Assembly: GCF_000832015.1 (NCBI RefSeq)
Contig: NZ_JXCJ01000001.1
Span: forward strand, 1,165,759 to 1,201,266
DNA length: 35,508 bases
DNA from: Gilvimarinus agarilyticus
GTDB lineage: Bacteria > Pseudomonadota > Gammaproteobacteria > Pseudomonadales > Cellvibrionaceae
Direction of reading: 5' to 3'
Shown here: piece after piece, positions 25,162-33,301 of the stretch
Numbering within the stretch: position 1 is the stretch's first letter
Layout of the letters: each line of letters starts with the position of its first letter
Made by a program: the position numbers and the translations under genes
The notes under the pieces: generated by a model
The model's database searches: none
What the model was told of the DNA's origin: nothing
What the model saw: the letters and a program-made list of their open reading frames with translations, nothing else

Positions 25162-25202
25162 TGCTTGGAGTCCTCTGGCATGGGGTTTCGATACCCTCAC
25201 TT

Positions 25203-25229
25203 GGCGGGCCGTTATGGCCCGCCTTTTTT
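25203..25229 (+). terminator. Rho-independent terminator after the STN-type receptor
   Basis: GGCGGGCC (25203-25210) pairs with GGCCCGCC (25216-25223) around a five-base loop, then six T residues. Confidence 0.94.
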
Positions 25230-25261
25230 ATGCCAGTAGTGACATTATTTATCCGACATAA

Positions 25262-25290
25262 AAAAGCCCGCGAGGCTATCGCGGGCTTTT
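25262..25290 (-). terminator. Rho-independent terminator after the GH16 gene
   Basis: A perfect 12-base stem, AAAAGCCCGCGA (25262-25273) with TCGCGGGCTTTT (25279-25290), lies 14 bases beyond the stop of the - strand gene. On that strand the stem ends in a T run. Confidence 0.94.
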
Positions 25291-25304
25291 GGGTACGGTG
25301 GCTG

Positions 25305-27002
25305 TTACTGATAAACCCGAACGTAATCGACGTACATGCGCTGAGTGCTAAAGTTGGCGTGATCCGGATCACCCGGCCAGTTGCCACCAACCGCGACGTT
25401 AAGCAAGAACCAGAAAGGTTGGTCGTACACCCACTGGCCGTATTGCTCGACTTGCGCACGAGTCACACTGTAAAAATTAATGTCGTCTACGTACCAGCGA
25501 ATACCGTTTGCATCCCACTCGACCGCGTAGATTTTATAGGATTGCTCGATAGGTGTGGCATGATCGAGGTGTCCGGTGATAGGCGTGTTGCCTGAGTAAC
25601 CCGGCCCGTGCAGCGCGCCCGAGGTGATGTTGTTGGTGCCAACATGTTCCATAATGTCCAGCTCACCACCCTGAGGCCAGCCCTGAGTATTAAAGTTGTC
25701 ACCCAGCATCCAGAAGGCGGGCCAAATACCCTGTGCTTTAGGCAGCTTTAAACGAGCTTCCATCCGGCCGTATTTAAACGATTTTTTGTTGCGGGTGTTC
25801 ATCCGGGTTGAGGTGTAGCCGCAGTTGCCACCAAACCAGCAGGCGCCGCCAGTCTCTTGTCGAGCTTCCAGCACCAGTACATTGCTGCCGGCCTGCGGAT
25901 CGTACTGGATCGAGGCATTGTTGCCATTGGTGTAGTACTGCAGCTCATTGTTACCCCAGCCGTTGCCGCCGGTTTCAAAGTTCCAGGTGTTTAAGTCGAT
26001 GCTATCGAACTCATCGCTCCAGGTAACCGTTGGGTTGGGATTTGGGTTGCCGCCGCCATCGGTGGGTGTGGCTTTAATCCAGTTGAGGTTCCAGCCGCCA
26101 GTGGTGGCATACACCCCAAGGCTGTGGTTACCGGCCGGTAGGTACGCATCAAGCGTCACCGTTTGCCAGGTTTGCCAGCCGCCGGTTACCGGAATGGCGA
26201 CTTCGCCCAGTGACGTGCTGCCGCCGTTTACATCCAGCGACAGTACTCCGCCGCTGCCACTGGCGACTCGCACCTCAAATTGATAGTTGCCGGCGGTGGG
26301 GACATTGAAATCATTGTAGGCCAGCCACTCGCCGGATTCGGTCCAGCCAACATTGTAGCCGCCGCCCTGGTCACTGGTGGCTTCGATATCCACATCGCCG
26401 CTGCGATAAGTGCCCCCGGTGTTGCCTGGCGTGGTGTCGCTGGCGTTGTCGTAATCTTCGGCCTCAAAGGTTACGCTGCTGCCTCCGCCACCGGTGCTGC
26501 CCACGGGCTCGACTTCAATCCAGTTAAAGTTCCAGCTGCCAGTACTGGCGTAGACGCCCAGATTGTAGGTGCCGGCGCTCAAATCGACCTCTCGCTCTAC
26601 GGTTTGCCAGCTTTGCCAACCACCCGTGGAGGGTATGGCGAGCTCGCCGAGCAGGATCGAGCCGGCATTGAGGTCGACTGACATGGCGCCGCCTGTGCTA
26701 CTGGCGACGCGTGCCCGAACCACATAGCGGCCATTGGCGGGGATGTTAAGGCTGGCGTAGGTGAGCCACTCTCCGGCCTCTATCCAGCCCACATTATAGC
26801 CGCCGCCTTCGTCACTCGTGGCTTCAATATCGACGTCATCTGAGCGATAGGCGCCTCCGGTGTTGCCGGCGGAGGTGTCGGCAAAAGCGGTGTAATCTTC
26901 GGCCTGAAAACGCGCGGCCAGCGATGCATGGCTGCACAATATGGCGCTGGCACAGAGCGCGGCACTGAGCAAGCGTTTGGGATGTGAGTACTTTATTGTC
27001 AT
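25305..27002 (-). CDS. Secreted GH16 beta-glucanase (laminarinase-like) with two CBM6 domains
   Basis: A 565-residue extracellular enzyme. The signal peptide ends near SLA (residue 29). Two CBM6 carbohydrate-binding modules (about 31-167 and 177-312) are joined by a Gly/Ser linker, and a Gly/Asn/Pro linker leads to the GH16 domain (about 326-565). The catalytic motif is GELDIMEHVG, with Glu447 as nucleophile, Asp449 and Glu452 as acid/base, the beta-bulge arrangement typical of beta-1,3-glucanases; other landmarks are IWPAFWMLG and QPFWFLLNVAVGG. Laminarin or a related beta-1,3-glucan is the likely substrate; agarases and porphyranases of GH16 differ around this motif. It is convergent with the STN-type receptor gene, each having its own terminator. 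Confidence 0.93.
   Translation of the reverse strand: MTIKYSHPKRLLSAALCASAILCSHASLAARFQAEDYTAFADTSAGNTGGAYRSDDVDIEATSDEGGGYNVGWIEAGEWLTYASLNIPANGRYVVRARVASSTGGAMSVDLNAGSILLGELAIPSTGGWQSWQTVEREVDLSAGTYNLGVYASTGSWNFNWIEVEPVGSTGGGGSSVTFEAEDYDNASDTTPGNTGGTYRSGDVDIEATSDQGGGYNVGWTESGEWLAYNDFNVPTAGNYQFEVRVASGSGGVLSLDVNGGSTSLGEVAIPVTGGWQTWQTVTLDAYLPAGNHSLGVYATTGGWNLNWIKATPTDGGGNPNPNPTVTWSDEFDSIDLNTWNFETGGNGWGNNELQYYTNGNNASIQYDPQAGSNVLVLEARQETGGACWFGGNCGYTSTRMNTRNKKSFKYGRMEARLKLPKAQGIWPAFWMLGDNFNTQGWPQGGELDIMEHVGTNNITSGALHGPGYSGNTPITGHLDHATPIEQSYKIYAVEWDANGIRWYVDDINFYSVTRAQVEQYGQWVYDQPFWFLLNVAVGGNWPGDPDHANFSTQRMYVDYVRVYQ
26067..26912 (-). repeat. Tandem CBM6 coding repeat in the GH16 gene
   Basis: Two copies of about 410 bases encode modules sharing FxAEDY, GNTGG-x-YRS-x-DVDIEATSD-x-GGGYNVGW, GEWL-x-Y, GGWQ-x-WQT and a W-N-x-NWI end. 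The DNA is also clearly alike (for example the two stretches at about 26337-26440 and 26770-26870), which points to an internal duplication. Confidence 0.85.
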
Positions 27003-27094
27003 AGTGGTTTCTCTTGGTTTTAGTGCGATACCCCAGCGGGTGTAAGCGGGGCTGTGGCTTAGGCAGGCTAGTTGGCGCCAGTAGGGTGGGTCGC

Positions 27095-27121
27095 CACACT
27101 TTGCGACCGGGTGAAAGTGTG
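27095..27121. promoter_or_regulatory. Inverted repeat in the divergent GH16/solute-binding region
   Basis: CACACTTT (27095-27102) and AAAGTGTG (27114-27121) form a perfect eight-base dyad with an 11-base spacer. A second small dyad, GTCGC/GCGAC (27090-27094 and 27103-27107), overlaps it. It lies 93 bases upstream of the GH16 start codon. There is no T tract, so an operator is the better reading. The rest of the 303-base gap (27003-27305) shows no gene. Confidence 0.4.
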
Positions 27122-27305
27122 ACGTCTGAAAATCGGTAAGCTTTTACGCGAGCCCAGAGCCGGCAAGGCCTGGACCGGGTAGATGGGTTTGGAATATCGA
27201 AAAGGTGTTTTAATTTCAACAACCAGTGAAGCCTACGACGGCTATGGTATGATGGCTGCCACCTGTGGCGACAATAATAGACGATTGCGGATAACGGTGG
27301 GCGAC

Positions 27306-28187
27306 ATGGTAATGATCAAAAAAGCGGTAATGCGTTGGATGGGCGTCGCCTGCCTGCTAGTGGGCAGTGCAGTGCCAGCGTATGCGGCCCAGCAGAATTC
27401 AGCGGCCGATACCGTTGCGAGCTCATCAAACCCCGCTATACCCGAATATGTGTTGTGGGTTGGGGGTAATGCGCCGGGGCGCGCCGAGCACGAAGTCGAC
27501 GTGATTACTCGGGCACTGGAGCGTACTGAAGCAAAGTACGGACCCTATAAGTTAGTGGTGTCTCGCGAAAGCTCTCTCGGCGGCGATTGGCGCCACCTGC
27601 TCACCGCCGGGGATAAAATTCATATTGTCCCTACGTCGTACCTGAGCTTCCCGCCCGATGAAATAACACTGATTCCGGTGCCTATCGCAGGAGGCAAGTT
27701 GGGTTACCGCCATGTGGTGGTTAGACGCGATAGGCTAGCTGAGTTTGCCGGCGTGCAACACGCGCACGATTTGCGTGACAAGCTCGCCGGTCAAGGGCTG
27801 TATTGGCCAGACATGTGGGTCTACGAAGCCAATGAACTGCCGGTGGTGGGCAGTGAAGATTTACCCGCGTTACTAAAAGCGCTCGATAAAGGTGATATTG
27901 ATTACTTACCTCTGGGGGTAAATGAAACCGAGTCTATCTTGCAAAAATACGCCCCAAACCCAGAGCGCTTTGCCGTCGTCCCCAACCTGCTTATTTACTA
28001 TCCGTTATCCAGCACCCCCGTCGTGACGAGTAAGCGCCCAAAGCTTATTGCGCGTCTGAGTGAGGGGTTGGAGGCAATGCACGCCGACGGCAGTTTGCAT
28101 GGCATGGCGGCTGACAAGTACGCGCCAACTCGCTGTCGTATTATAAAACTCGAAAACCCCACAAGTCTGTTCCCGGTAATTTACTAA
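27306..28187 (+). CDS. Periplasmic solute-binding-like protein (type 2 PBP fold), orphan
   Basis: A 293-residue exported protein. The ATG at 27306 is chosen because a typical signal peptide follows (hydrophobic core, cleavage after AYA near residue 24) with GGTGGG a few bases upstream; the frame is open further upstream to 27183, but that part reads as leader. The mature protein resembles the transporter-substrate-binding superfamily: a first lobe strand near YVLWVGG, a central KALDKGDIDYLPLGVNE segment typical of the hinge and second lobe, and a C-terminal LSEGLEAMHADGSLHGM helix. No transporter genes are beside it, so it may act as a sensor or accessory protein rather than a transport receptor. 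Ligand unknown. Confidence 0.75.
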   Translation: MVMIKKAVMRWMGVACLLVGSAVPAYAAQQNSAADTVASSSNPAIPEYVLWVGGNAPGRAEHEVDVITRALERTEAKYGPYKLVVSRESSLGGDWRHLLTAGDKIHIVPTSYLSFPPDEITLIPVPIAGGKLGYRHVVVRRDRLAEFAGVQHAHDLRDKLAGQGLYWPDMWVYEANELPVVGSEDLPALLKALDKGDIDYLPLGVNETESILQKYAPNPERFAVVPNLLIYYPLSSTPVVTSKRPKLIARLSEGLEAMHADGSLHGMAADKYAPTRCRIIKLENPTSLFPVIY

Positions 28188-28264
28188 ACGGTGTTATACG
28201 CCTATATTTAGTTGCCTGGACTGAGCTTGGGCGTGTGCTTCGCAATCTACGTAGAGACGATAAT

Positions 28265-28615
28265 ATGGACTTTATCACAGCACCTGAAGCTGAGATCCTC
28301 GCTGTTGCAACCCCCATTATGGACAACCTGATGTCGGCCTCTGGTGACATCGATCACGCCCGCCACACGCGGGACTTTACTGATCGGCTTAAACAAATTG
28401 TAATGCCGGATTACTTGCGTAAAGTGTGCGAAAAATATCAGGCCGAAACAGGCTTTTTTGCCAAGCGCGAACTGGTTGCTGTGTTCCGCCGGCCAGACTC
28501 TGTCGCCATTGTGTGGCGGCAGTATTTTACCAAAGCCCCTGGCGAGTTTGTTGCCGAAATGGTTTTGGTGCAGCAGGACGGAAAATATTTATGTGATCAT
28601 GCGGCGTTATTTTAG
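28265..28615 (+). CDS. Small protein of unknown function
   Basis: A 116-residue protein, probably cytoplasmic, starting at the ATG at 28265, with AGAGAC before it. I do not recognise a family. Its layout is a helical N-terminal half (about 1-70, rich in Asp, His and Arg) and a C-terminal set of strands (RELVAVFRR, VAIVWRQYF, EMVLVQQDGKYLCDH), which would fit an NTF2-like fold, but this is a guess from pattern only. It lies 77 bases after the solute-binding-like gene and 27 bases before the STAS-like gene on the same strand, so the three may be one unit. Confidence 0.65.
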   Translation: MDFITAPEAEILAVATPIMDNLMSASGDIDHARHTRDFTDRLKQIVMPDYLRKVCEKYQAETGFFAKRELVAVFRRPDSVAIVWRQYFTKAPGEFVAEMVLVQQDGKYLCDHAALF

Positions 28616-28642
28616 CGCGCGTTTAATCTGGAGAATCATATT

Positions 28643-29011
28643 ATGTTGCAGATTGAGAAGATCGATAACCACTTAAACATTACCCTGTCAGGGCGCCTGA
28701 ATAAAGAGCAAATGAGCCAGGCGCTTGACGACTTGATGGTTAAAGCGCGCGGTGTAGATCACGGCACCATGTTGTACGATGTGGTGGACTTTAAATTACC
28801 TGAGCCCCGTGCGGTATTGGCAGAGTTTATGCGAATGCCATCAATGCTGGGCTTGATTCGAAAGTTTGACCGAGTTGCGGTGTTAGCTGATCAGTCATGG
28901 TTGCAAAAAATCAGCGAATTAGAAGGGATGTTGATTCCGGGGCTGGAGTTAAAAGCTTTTTCACGGGCTGACCGTGCTGCCGCAGAAACCTGGTTAAAAC
29001 GTTCGCCATAA
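28643..29011 (+). CDS. SpoIIAA-like / STAS-fold protein
   Basis: A 122-residue protein resembling the SpoIIAA-like (PF11964-type) family: an opening IEKIDNHLNITLSGRLNKEQ strand-helix, then MLYDVVDFKLPEP, VAVLADQSWLQ, and a FSRADRAAAETWL end. Related proteins have the STAS/SEC14-like fold. The function is unknown; they may bind lipids or partner proteins. GGAG about ten bases before the ATG supports the start. It is the last + strand gene before the convergent kdu operon. Confidence 0.82.
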   Translation: MLQIEKIDNHLNITLSGRLNKEQMSQALDDLMVKARGVDHGTMLYDVVDFKLPEPRAVLAEFMRMPSMLGLIRKFDRVAVLADQSWLQKISELEGMLIPGLELKAFSRADRAAAETWLKRSP

Positions 29012-29024
29012 GTCATTTAAAGTG

Positions 29025-29049
29025 GGCACAAGCCGAGCGGGCTTGTGCC
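29025..29049. terminator. Hairpin between convergent genes
   Basis: A perfect ten-base stem, GGCACAAGCC (29025-29034) with GGCTTGTGCC (29040-29049), closes a five-base loop, placed between the stops of the STAS-like gene and kduD. Neither side has a good T tract, so termination is likely but not certain. Confidence 0.6.
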
Positions 29050-29059
29050 GTGTTCCATT

Positions 29060-29854
29060 CTAGGTTTCGTTGGCAGGGCGGCCGATGGTGGCCAGGATGC
29101 CACCATCGACATAGACTATCTGCCCCGTGACAAAGTCCGATGCCCTGGACGCCAGAAAGACGGTGGCGCCTTGCAGGTCTTCCGGGTCGCCCCAGCGACC
29201 GGCCGGCGTGCGGCTGATAATAAACTCGTTCATAGGATTGCCATCTACCCGTATCGGTGCCGTTTGGCTGGTGGCAAAGTAGCCGGGGCCGATGCCGTTC
29301 ACCTGTACATTGTGTTTGGCCCACTCGGTGGCCATATTTCGGGTTAACATTTTTAGGCCGCCTTTAGCGGCGGCATAGGCACCCACCGAGTTGCGCCCGA
29401 GCTCGCTCATCATCGAGCAAATGTTAATGACCTTACCGCCGCCGCGCTGTACCATTCGGGCTGCTACGGGCTTGGTCATGGTAAACACGCCGGTGAGGTC
29501 GGTTTTAATAACGTTTTCCCACTCGTCCAGTTCCATTTCCAGCAGTGGTGTACGGCGAATAATGCCAGCGTTGTTTACTAAGATATCAATGGGGCCCACG
29601 TCGCTTTCAATTTTTGCAACGGCGTCGTTTACCTGCGCTTCGTCGGTCACATTAAATAAATAGCCGTGGGCGGTGATGCCCGCGTCGCGGTATTCTTTTA
29701 AGGCTGTATCGACTTTCTCTTGCGATGAGTGGCCATTGATAACAACCGTGGCGCCCGCCTTGCCAAGACCCATGGCCATAGCCATGCCCAGGCCGTGAGT
29801 GGCGCCGGTAACCAGCGCCACTTTGCCTTGTAGAGAAAATAATTCGGTAGACAT
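29060..29854 (-). CDS. kduD: 2-deoxy-D-gluconate 3-dehydrogenase / DKII reductase (SDR family)
   Basis: A 264-residue classical short-chain dehydrogenase. The cofactor site TGATHGLG lies at 16-23, NNAG at 93-96, and the catalytic Ser146, Tyr159 and Lys163 (YAAAK) are all present. In this context it would reduce 2,5-diketo-3-deoxygluconate to KDG, the last step of the unsaturated-uronate route before KdgK. Close relatives are often annotated as gluconate 5-dehydrogenase; the adjacent kduI, 22 bases upstream in transcription, favours KduD. It is the last gene of the - strand operon, ending at the hairpin at 29025. Confidence 0.9.
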   Translation of the reverse strand: MSTELFSLQGKVALVTGATHGLGMAMAMGLGKAGATVVINGHSSQEKVDTALKEYRDAGITAHGYLFNVTDEAQVNDAVAKIESDVGPIDILVNNAGIIRRTPLLEMELDEWENVIKTDLTGVFTMTKPVAARMVQRGGGKVINICSMMSELGRNSVGAYAAAKGGLKMLTRNMATEWAKHNVQVNGIGPGYFATSQTAPIRVDGNPMNEFIISRTPAGRWGDPEDLQGATVFLASRASDFVTGQIVYVDGGILATIGRPANET

Positions 29855-29876
29855 AATTGATCCTATAAAATTCGTA

Positions 29877-30716
29877 TTACTTCAAGGTATGAGGCTTGTG
29901 GAAGTCCATGTCGGTGTAGTCGAGATTTTCACCGGCCATGCCCCATATAAAGGTGTAGTTGGCGGTGCCTACGCCGGAGTGCATTGACCAGGGCGGTGAG
30001 ACGATGGCTTGTTCATTGCCAACCCAGATATGGCGGGTCTCATCGGCGGGGCCCATAAAGTGGCACACGGCTTGTTCTTCCGGAATATTGAAGTAAAAGT
30101 AGGCCTCCATGCGCCGACTGTGGGTATGCACTGGCATTGTGTTCCAGATGCTGCCTGGTTGCAGTTCAGTCATGCCCATTTGCAATTGGCACGTTTGCAC
30201 GACACCGCTAATCAGTAGCTGATTGATTTTTCGCTCATTGCAGGTCTCTGATGAGCCCATCTCTAGTACCTTAGCGTCGCTCATGCCAACCTTTTTATGG
30301 GGGTAGGCATGATGTGCCGGCGCTGAGTTCATATAAAACTTGGCCGGGTTGGCCGGATCATCACTTTCAAAAATGACCTCTTGAGCGCCTTGACCTAGGT
30401 AAAGCGCCTCTTTGGTTGCGATTTCAAAGCGCTCGCCATCGACTGTAATCGCCCCTTTACCCCCGACGTTAATGGCGCCAAGTTCGCGTCGCTCGAGAAA
30501 AAAGTTGGCCTTTTGTTGGTACACCGGTTCCAGTGGAATCGGTTTGTTAACGGGCATCGCGCCGCCGACCATGATGCGCTCATAGTGCGTGTATACAAAC
30601 AAGACTTCATCGGCCGCAAACACCTTTTCAATTAAAAAGTGTTTGCGGATTTTATCCGTGTCGTAATGTTTGTAGTCATCTAGGTGAACGGCAAAGCGTT
30701 CTTCAATAATGTTCAT
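29877..30716 (-). CDS. kduI: 5-dehydro-4-deoxy-D-glucuronate isomerase
   Basis: A 279-residue cupin-fold isomerase, full length for KduI. The zinc ligands His197, His199 and Glu204 (MPVHTHSRRMEAY) and His246 (WSMHSG) fall one residue from the E. coli numbering. It converts 5-keto-4-deoxyuronate, formed from unsaturated galacturonate after pectin lyase and GH105 action, to 2,5-diketo-3-deoxygluconate for KduD. It lies between the GH105 fusion and kduD in one - strand operon, 42 and 22 bases from its neighbours. Confidence 0.96.
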   Translation of the reverse strand: MNIIEERFAVHLDDYKHYDTDKIRKHFLIEKVFAADEVLFVYTHYERIMVGGAMPVNKPIPLEPVYQQKANFFLERRELGAINVGGKGAITVDGERFEIATKEALYLGQGAQEVIFESDDPANPAKFYMNSAPAHHAYPHKKVGMSDAKVLEMGSSETCNERKINQLLISGVVQTCQLQMGMTELQPGSIWNTMPVHTHSRRMEAYFYFNIPEEQAVCHFMGPADETRHIWVGNEQAIVSPPWSMHSGVGTANYTFIWGMAGENLDYTDMDFHKPHTLK

Positions 30717-30758
30717 GATTCATCCCGTTGACTGTCGGTGGTTACTGGTAATTAACGG

Positions 30759-33251
30759 TTACTTTAAAAGCTTATAAGTTTCGATACCTGCCAGAATAAA
30801 AGGCCCGGTACCTTTTGGATCGTTTTTAAATACGGGTTCGCTCATATAATAGTCGTAACTCCCGTCGCGCCCGAAGCCGAGACCGGCGACATAGCATTGA
30901 TTGGTCATGCTAATGCTGCCATCGGCACCCACGGTAACAAACTCTCGTATCAGGCCGTCGTAGGCTTTTTGCGCTGTTTCGGTAAAGTCGTCGCTTAGGT
31001 AACCTTTATTAATAGCTTTCGAGTAAAAGTAACTGAACATAGCGCTGGCGCTGGATTCGCGGTAGTTTCCGGGAGCTTCAGGCATATCCATGATTTGCCA
31101 CCAAACGCCGGTTTGTGGGTCTTGATAGCGCTGTAGATCCTCGGCCATTTCTTTAACCATGGCCAGTAGTGGTGCCCGTTGTTCGGTGTTCTCCTCTGGA
31201 ATGATTTCCAGTACGTCCACCAGTGCCATGGCCAGCCAGCCCATGCCCCGGCCCCAAAAGTGCGGTGACAAGCCGGTTTCCGGGTCGGCCCAGTCCTGCT
31301 GTTTCTTTTCATCCCAGGCGTGGTAATACAGGCCCGTTTCAGGGTCGCGTAGATATTTACGCGTTAATTCAAACTCTTTTACAACTTCGCCCAAGCTGGC
31401 GCCGTCTTCAAACATCACAGAATAGCCCGCCAGAAAGGGCATGCCCATGTACACGCCGTCCAGCCACAGTTGGCTGTCGTATTTTTTCTTGTGCCAGAAG
31501 GCGCCTTCGCTGGTTTTAGGATGATGCTCTAATTGCTCGCGGATGGTAGTGGCGGCAATCTTGTACTTTTCTTTGCCAGTTTCCTGGAACAGTGCGAGCA
31601 GGTTGCGCCCTGGTTTGACGCTGTCGATGTTGTAGTTGCTAACTTTATAACGGGCAATCTCACCTTTATCGTTGATAAAGCTACCTGTTACTTTGGGCAT
31701 TACCTCGGCGTAGCGCGGGTCCGGGGCGATCTTGTTGAGCTCGTCATAGGCTAGCGGCAGCAAGCCGATAATATCGTATTCAAATTTAGGGTCGCGCTCG
31801 CGGTTCACATCCCAGCCATTTACATGATAGCCCAGGGCTTTGCGTTCAAGCTCGTCATCGGCCAGGCGCTTGCTCCAGTTAAGTGCTTGTTCTGCACTTA
31901 CCGGAAAAGACTTTTCTGATTCGCCGAGACGCGTTTTAACTTGTTCGCGCGGTGGTACCGTGAGCTTTTGAGCCTCTGCGTTGAGGTATTCGATAAAAGC
32001 TTCTTTGGAGGTGATGCCATTAGCTTCGCCCTCCCACGCGGCCAGAAAATAGTAATCCAGATCTTCACCGGCGGCCTTCATTACAGATACATAGTTGTGC
32101 TCGTCTTCAGTTTGCTGCTCGCGATCGGATTTTCGAAACAATAACGCCATGCCTAATAGATCATTGTTGAGCGTTTGCTTCCCCCAGCTGGCGACATAGG
32201 TATAGGCTTTTCCGGTAATATCGATATCACCCTGAATGAACTCGGTGCCGGGATGCTTAACCAAGCCTATCGCAAAGTTGTCCAGTGATTTGTCGAGGCT
32301 CAGGCGTGTGTGGACCATCCTGCTGCCGCCATGCATGGAAAGTATGGCATTTAAGTTGACCGGCATGTCGTTAACCTGCCAGTTCTTATAATCGATACTG
32401 AGTGAGGAGTAGAGGTCGCCGTTGTCGAGGATTTTAGCGTCCCAGCCCTCAACGTCCTGTACCCGAACAACTTTTTCGCCGTCCCAAAATCCGTAGCCGC
32501 CGGCCCCAAGTGAGCTGCCAACCTTGAGTATATCCATGCCCCAGTCCGCCATATGGTGGTAGGAGTCATAGCCGTCTTGCCCTACGTTTTGCAGCGCCAT
32601 CGCCGGTTGGGTTTTACCAAAAATATCAAAACCGTTACGGCGGTCGAGATAAATACGATAACCCACCTTATCGGACTCAATCCCCGGGCCCTCGTAACGA
32701 ATATAGTAGGAGTGATCGTCATGCTGGGGCGGCGGTGTCAGCTGATCGACGTTCTCGAATGTTCCGCCAACGTAGATTTGTTTCCCTGGTTTTTCCGGGT
32801 CTTTTTGCCATTGCCCATCGACCTTGTGAGAAATTTCAGCCTGAGAGCGTTTGGCCGTGTCCACCGGCTCTAGCCCGCTTACCACGTTTAAAGACAGCGA
32901 CTCCGCCGGCTTAAAGTCCAATAAGGTAAACAGGCTATCATTGTCACCGTCGCCATCACGATCAATGAGTTGGCTGGCGATGGCCTCGCCGTCAAGTGAG
33001 ACACCGAGGTCATCGCCAGAGTTAACCCCAAGCTCGTTAAAATTAATAATATATGGCGTATCGGAGCGCTCTTGCTGGCTGGGGTTGCTCAAAGTGATGC
33101 TCGCCACAGCGGTTGGCTTGGGGGCGCTAGTCATCGACTTGGGAGAAGAGCTGGCCGAGCTGTTAGTTTGCGGCGTGCTGGATTCTTGGCAGCCGATAAG
33201 CGCCAGCGTGCTGGCAGCCAAGCCGATAACGAGAGCGTTCTTTCTATACAT
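30759..33251 (-). CDS. DUF4861-GH105 fusion lipoprotein (unsaturated rhamnogalacturonyl/galacturonyl hydrolase)
   Basis: An 830-residue lipoprotein (lipobox LIGC, acylated Cys21, Gln at the next position, which favours outer-membrane sorting). A Ser/Thr/Pro-rich linker leads to a DUF4861-type region (about 50-440), including a calcium-loop-like DRDGDGDND at 97-105. The C-terminal part (about 455-830) is a GH105/GH88-type alpha/alpha barrel: Asp543 (NIDSVKPGRNL) and Asp598 (QLWLDGVYMGMPFLAG) have the same 55-residue spacing as the catalytic Asp88 and Asp143 of YteR. Such enzymes hydrate and remove the unsaturated uronic acid left by pectate or rhamnogalacturonan lyases. The product feeds KduI, encoded next. 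DUF4861 is usually found as a separate protein. Confidence 0.9.
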   Translation of the reverse strand: MYRKNALVIGLAASTLALIGCQESSTPQTNSSASSSPKSMTSAPKPTAVASITLSNPSQQERSDTPYIINFNELGVNSGDDLGVSLDGEAIASQLIDRDGDGDNDSLFTLLDFKPAESLSLNVVSGLEPVDTAKRSQAEISHKVDGQWQKDPEKPGKQIYVGGTFENVDQLTPPPQHDDHSYYIRYEGPGIESDKVGYRIYLDRRNGFDIFGKTQPAMALQNVGQDGYDSYHHMADWGMDILKVGSSLGAGGYGFWDGEKVVRVQDVEGWDAKILDNGDLYSSLSIDYKNWQVNDMPVNLNAILSMHGGSRMVHTRLSLDKSLDNFAIGLVKHPGTEFIQGDIDITGKAYTYVASWGKQTLNNDLLGMALLFRKSDREQQTEDEHNYVSVMKAAGEDLDYYFLAAWEGEANGITSKEAFIEYLNAEAQKLTVPPREQVKTRLGESEKSFPVSAEQALNWSKRLADDELERKALGYHVNGWDVNRERDPKFEYDIIGLLPLAYDELNKIAPDPRYAEVMPKVTGSFINDKGEIARYKVSNYNIDSVKPGRNLLALFQETGKEKYKIAATTIREQLEHHPKTSEGAFWHKKKYDSQLWLDGVYMGMPFLAGYSVMFEDGASLGEVVKEFELTRKYLRDPETGLYYHAWDEKKQQDWADPETGLSPHFWGRGMGWLAMALVDVLEIIPEENTEQRAPLLAMVKEMAEDLQRYQDPQTGVWWQIMDMPEAPGNYRESSASAMFSYFYSKAINKGYLSDDFTETAQKAYDGLIREFVTVGADGSISMTNQCYVAGLGFGRDGSYDYYMSEPVFKNDPKGTGPFILAGIETYKLLK

Positions 33252-33301
33252 AGTGAATACCTGAGTCGTTATTGTTTGAGAGGCGGTGCTATTTAAGTAA
33301 C

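Noticed and set aside
24890-25459. Antisense frame spanning the end of the receptor gene and the start of the GH16 3' region
   Set aside because: It crosses both terminators and overlaps two well-supported genes.
26280-26681. Antisense open frame over the CBM6 region
   Set aside because: It is a Gly/Ala-rich shadow of the repeated CBM6 codons with no homology-like features.
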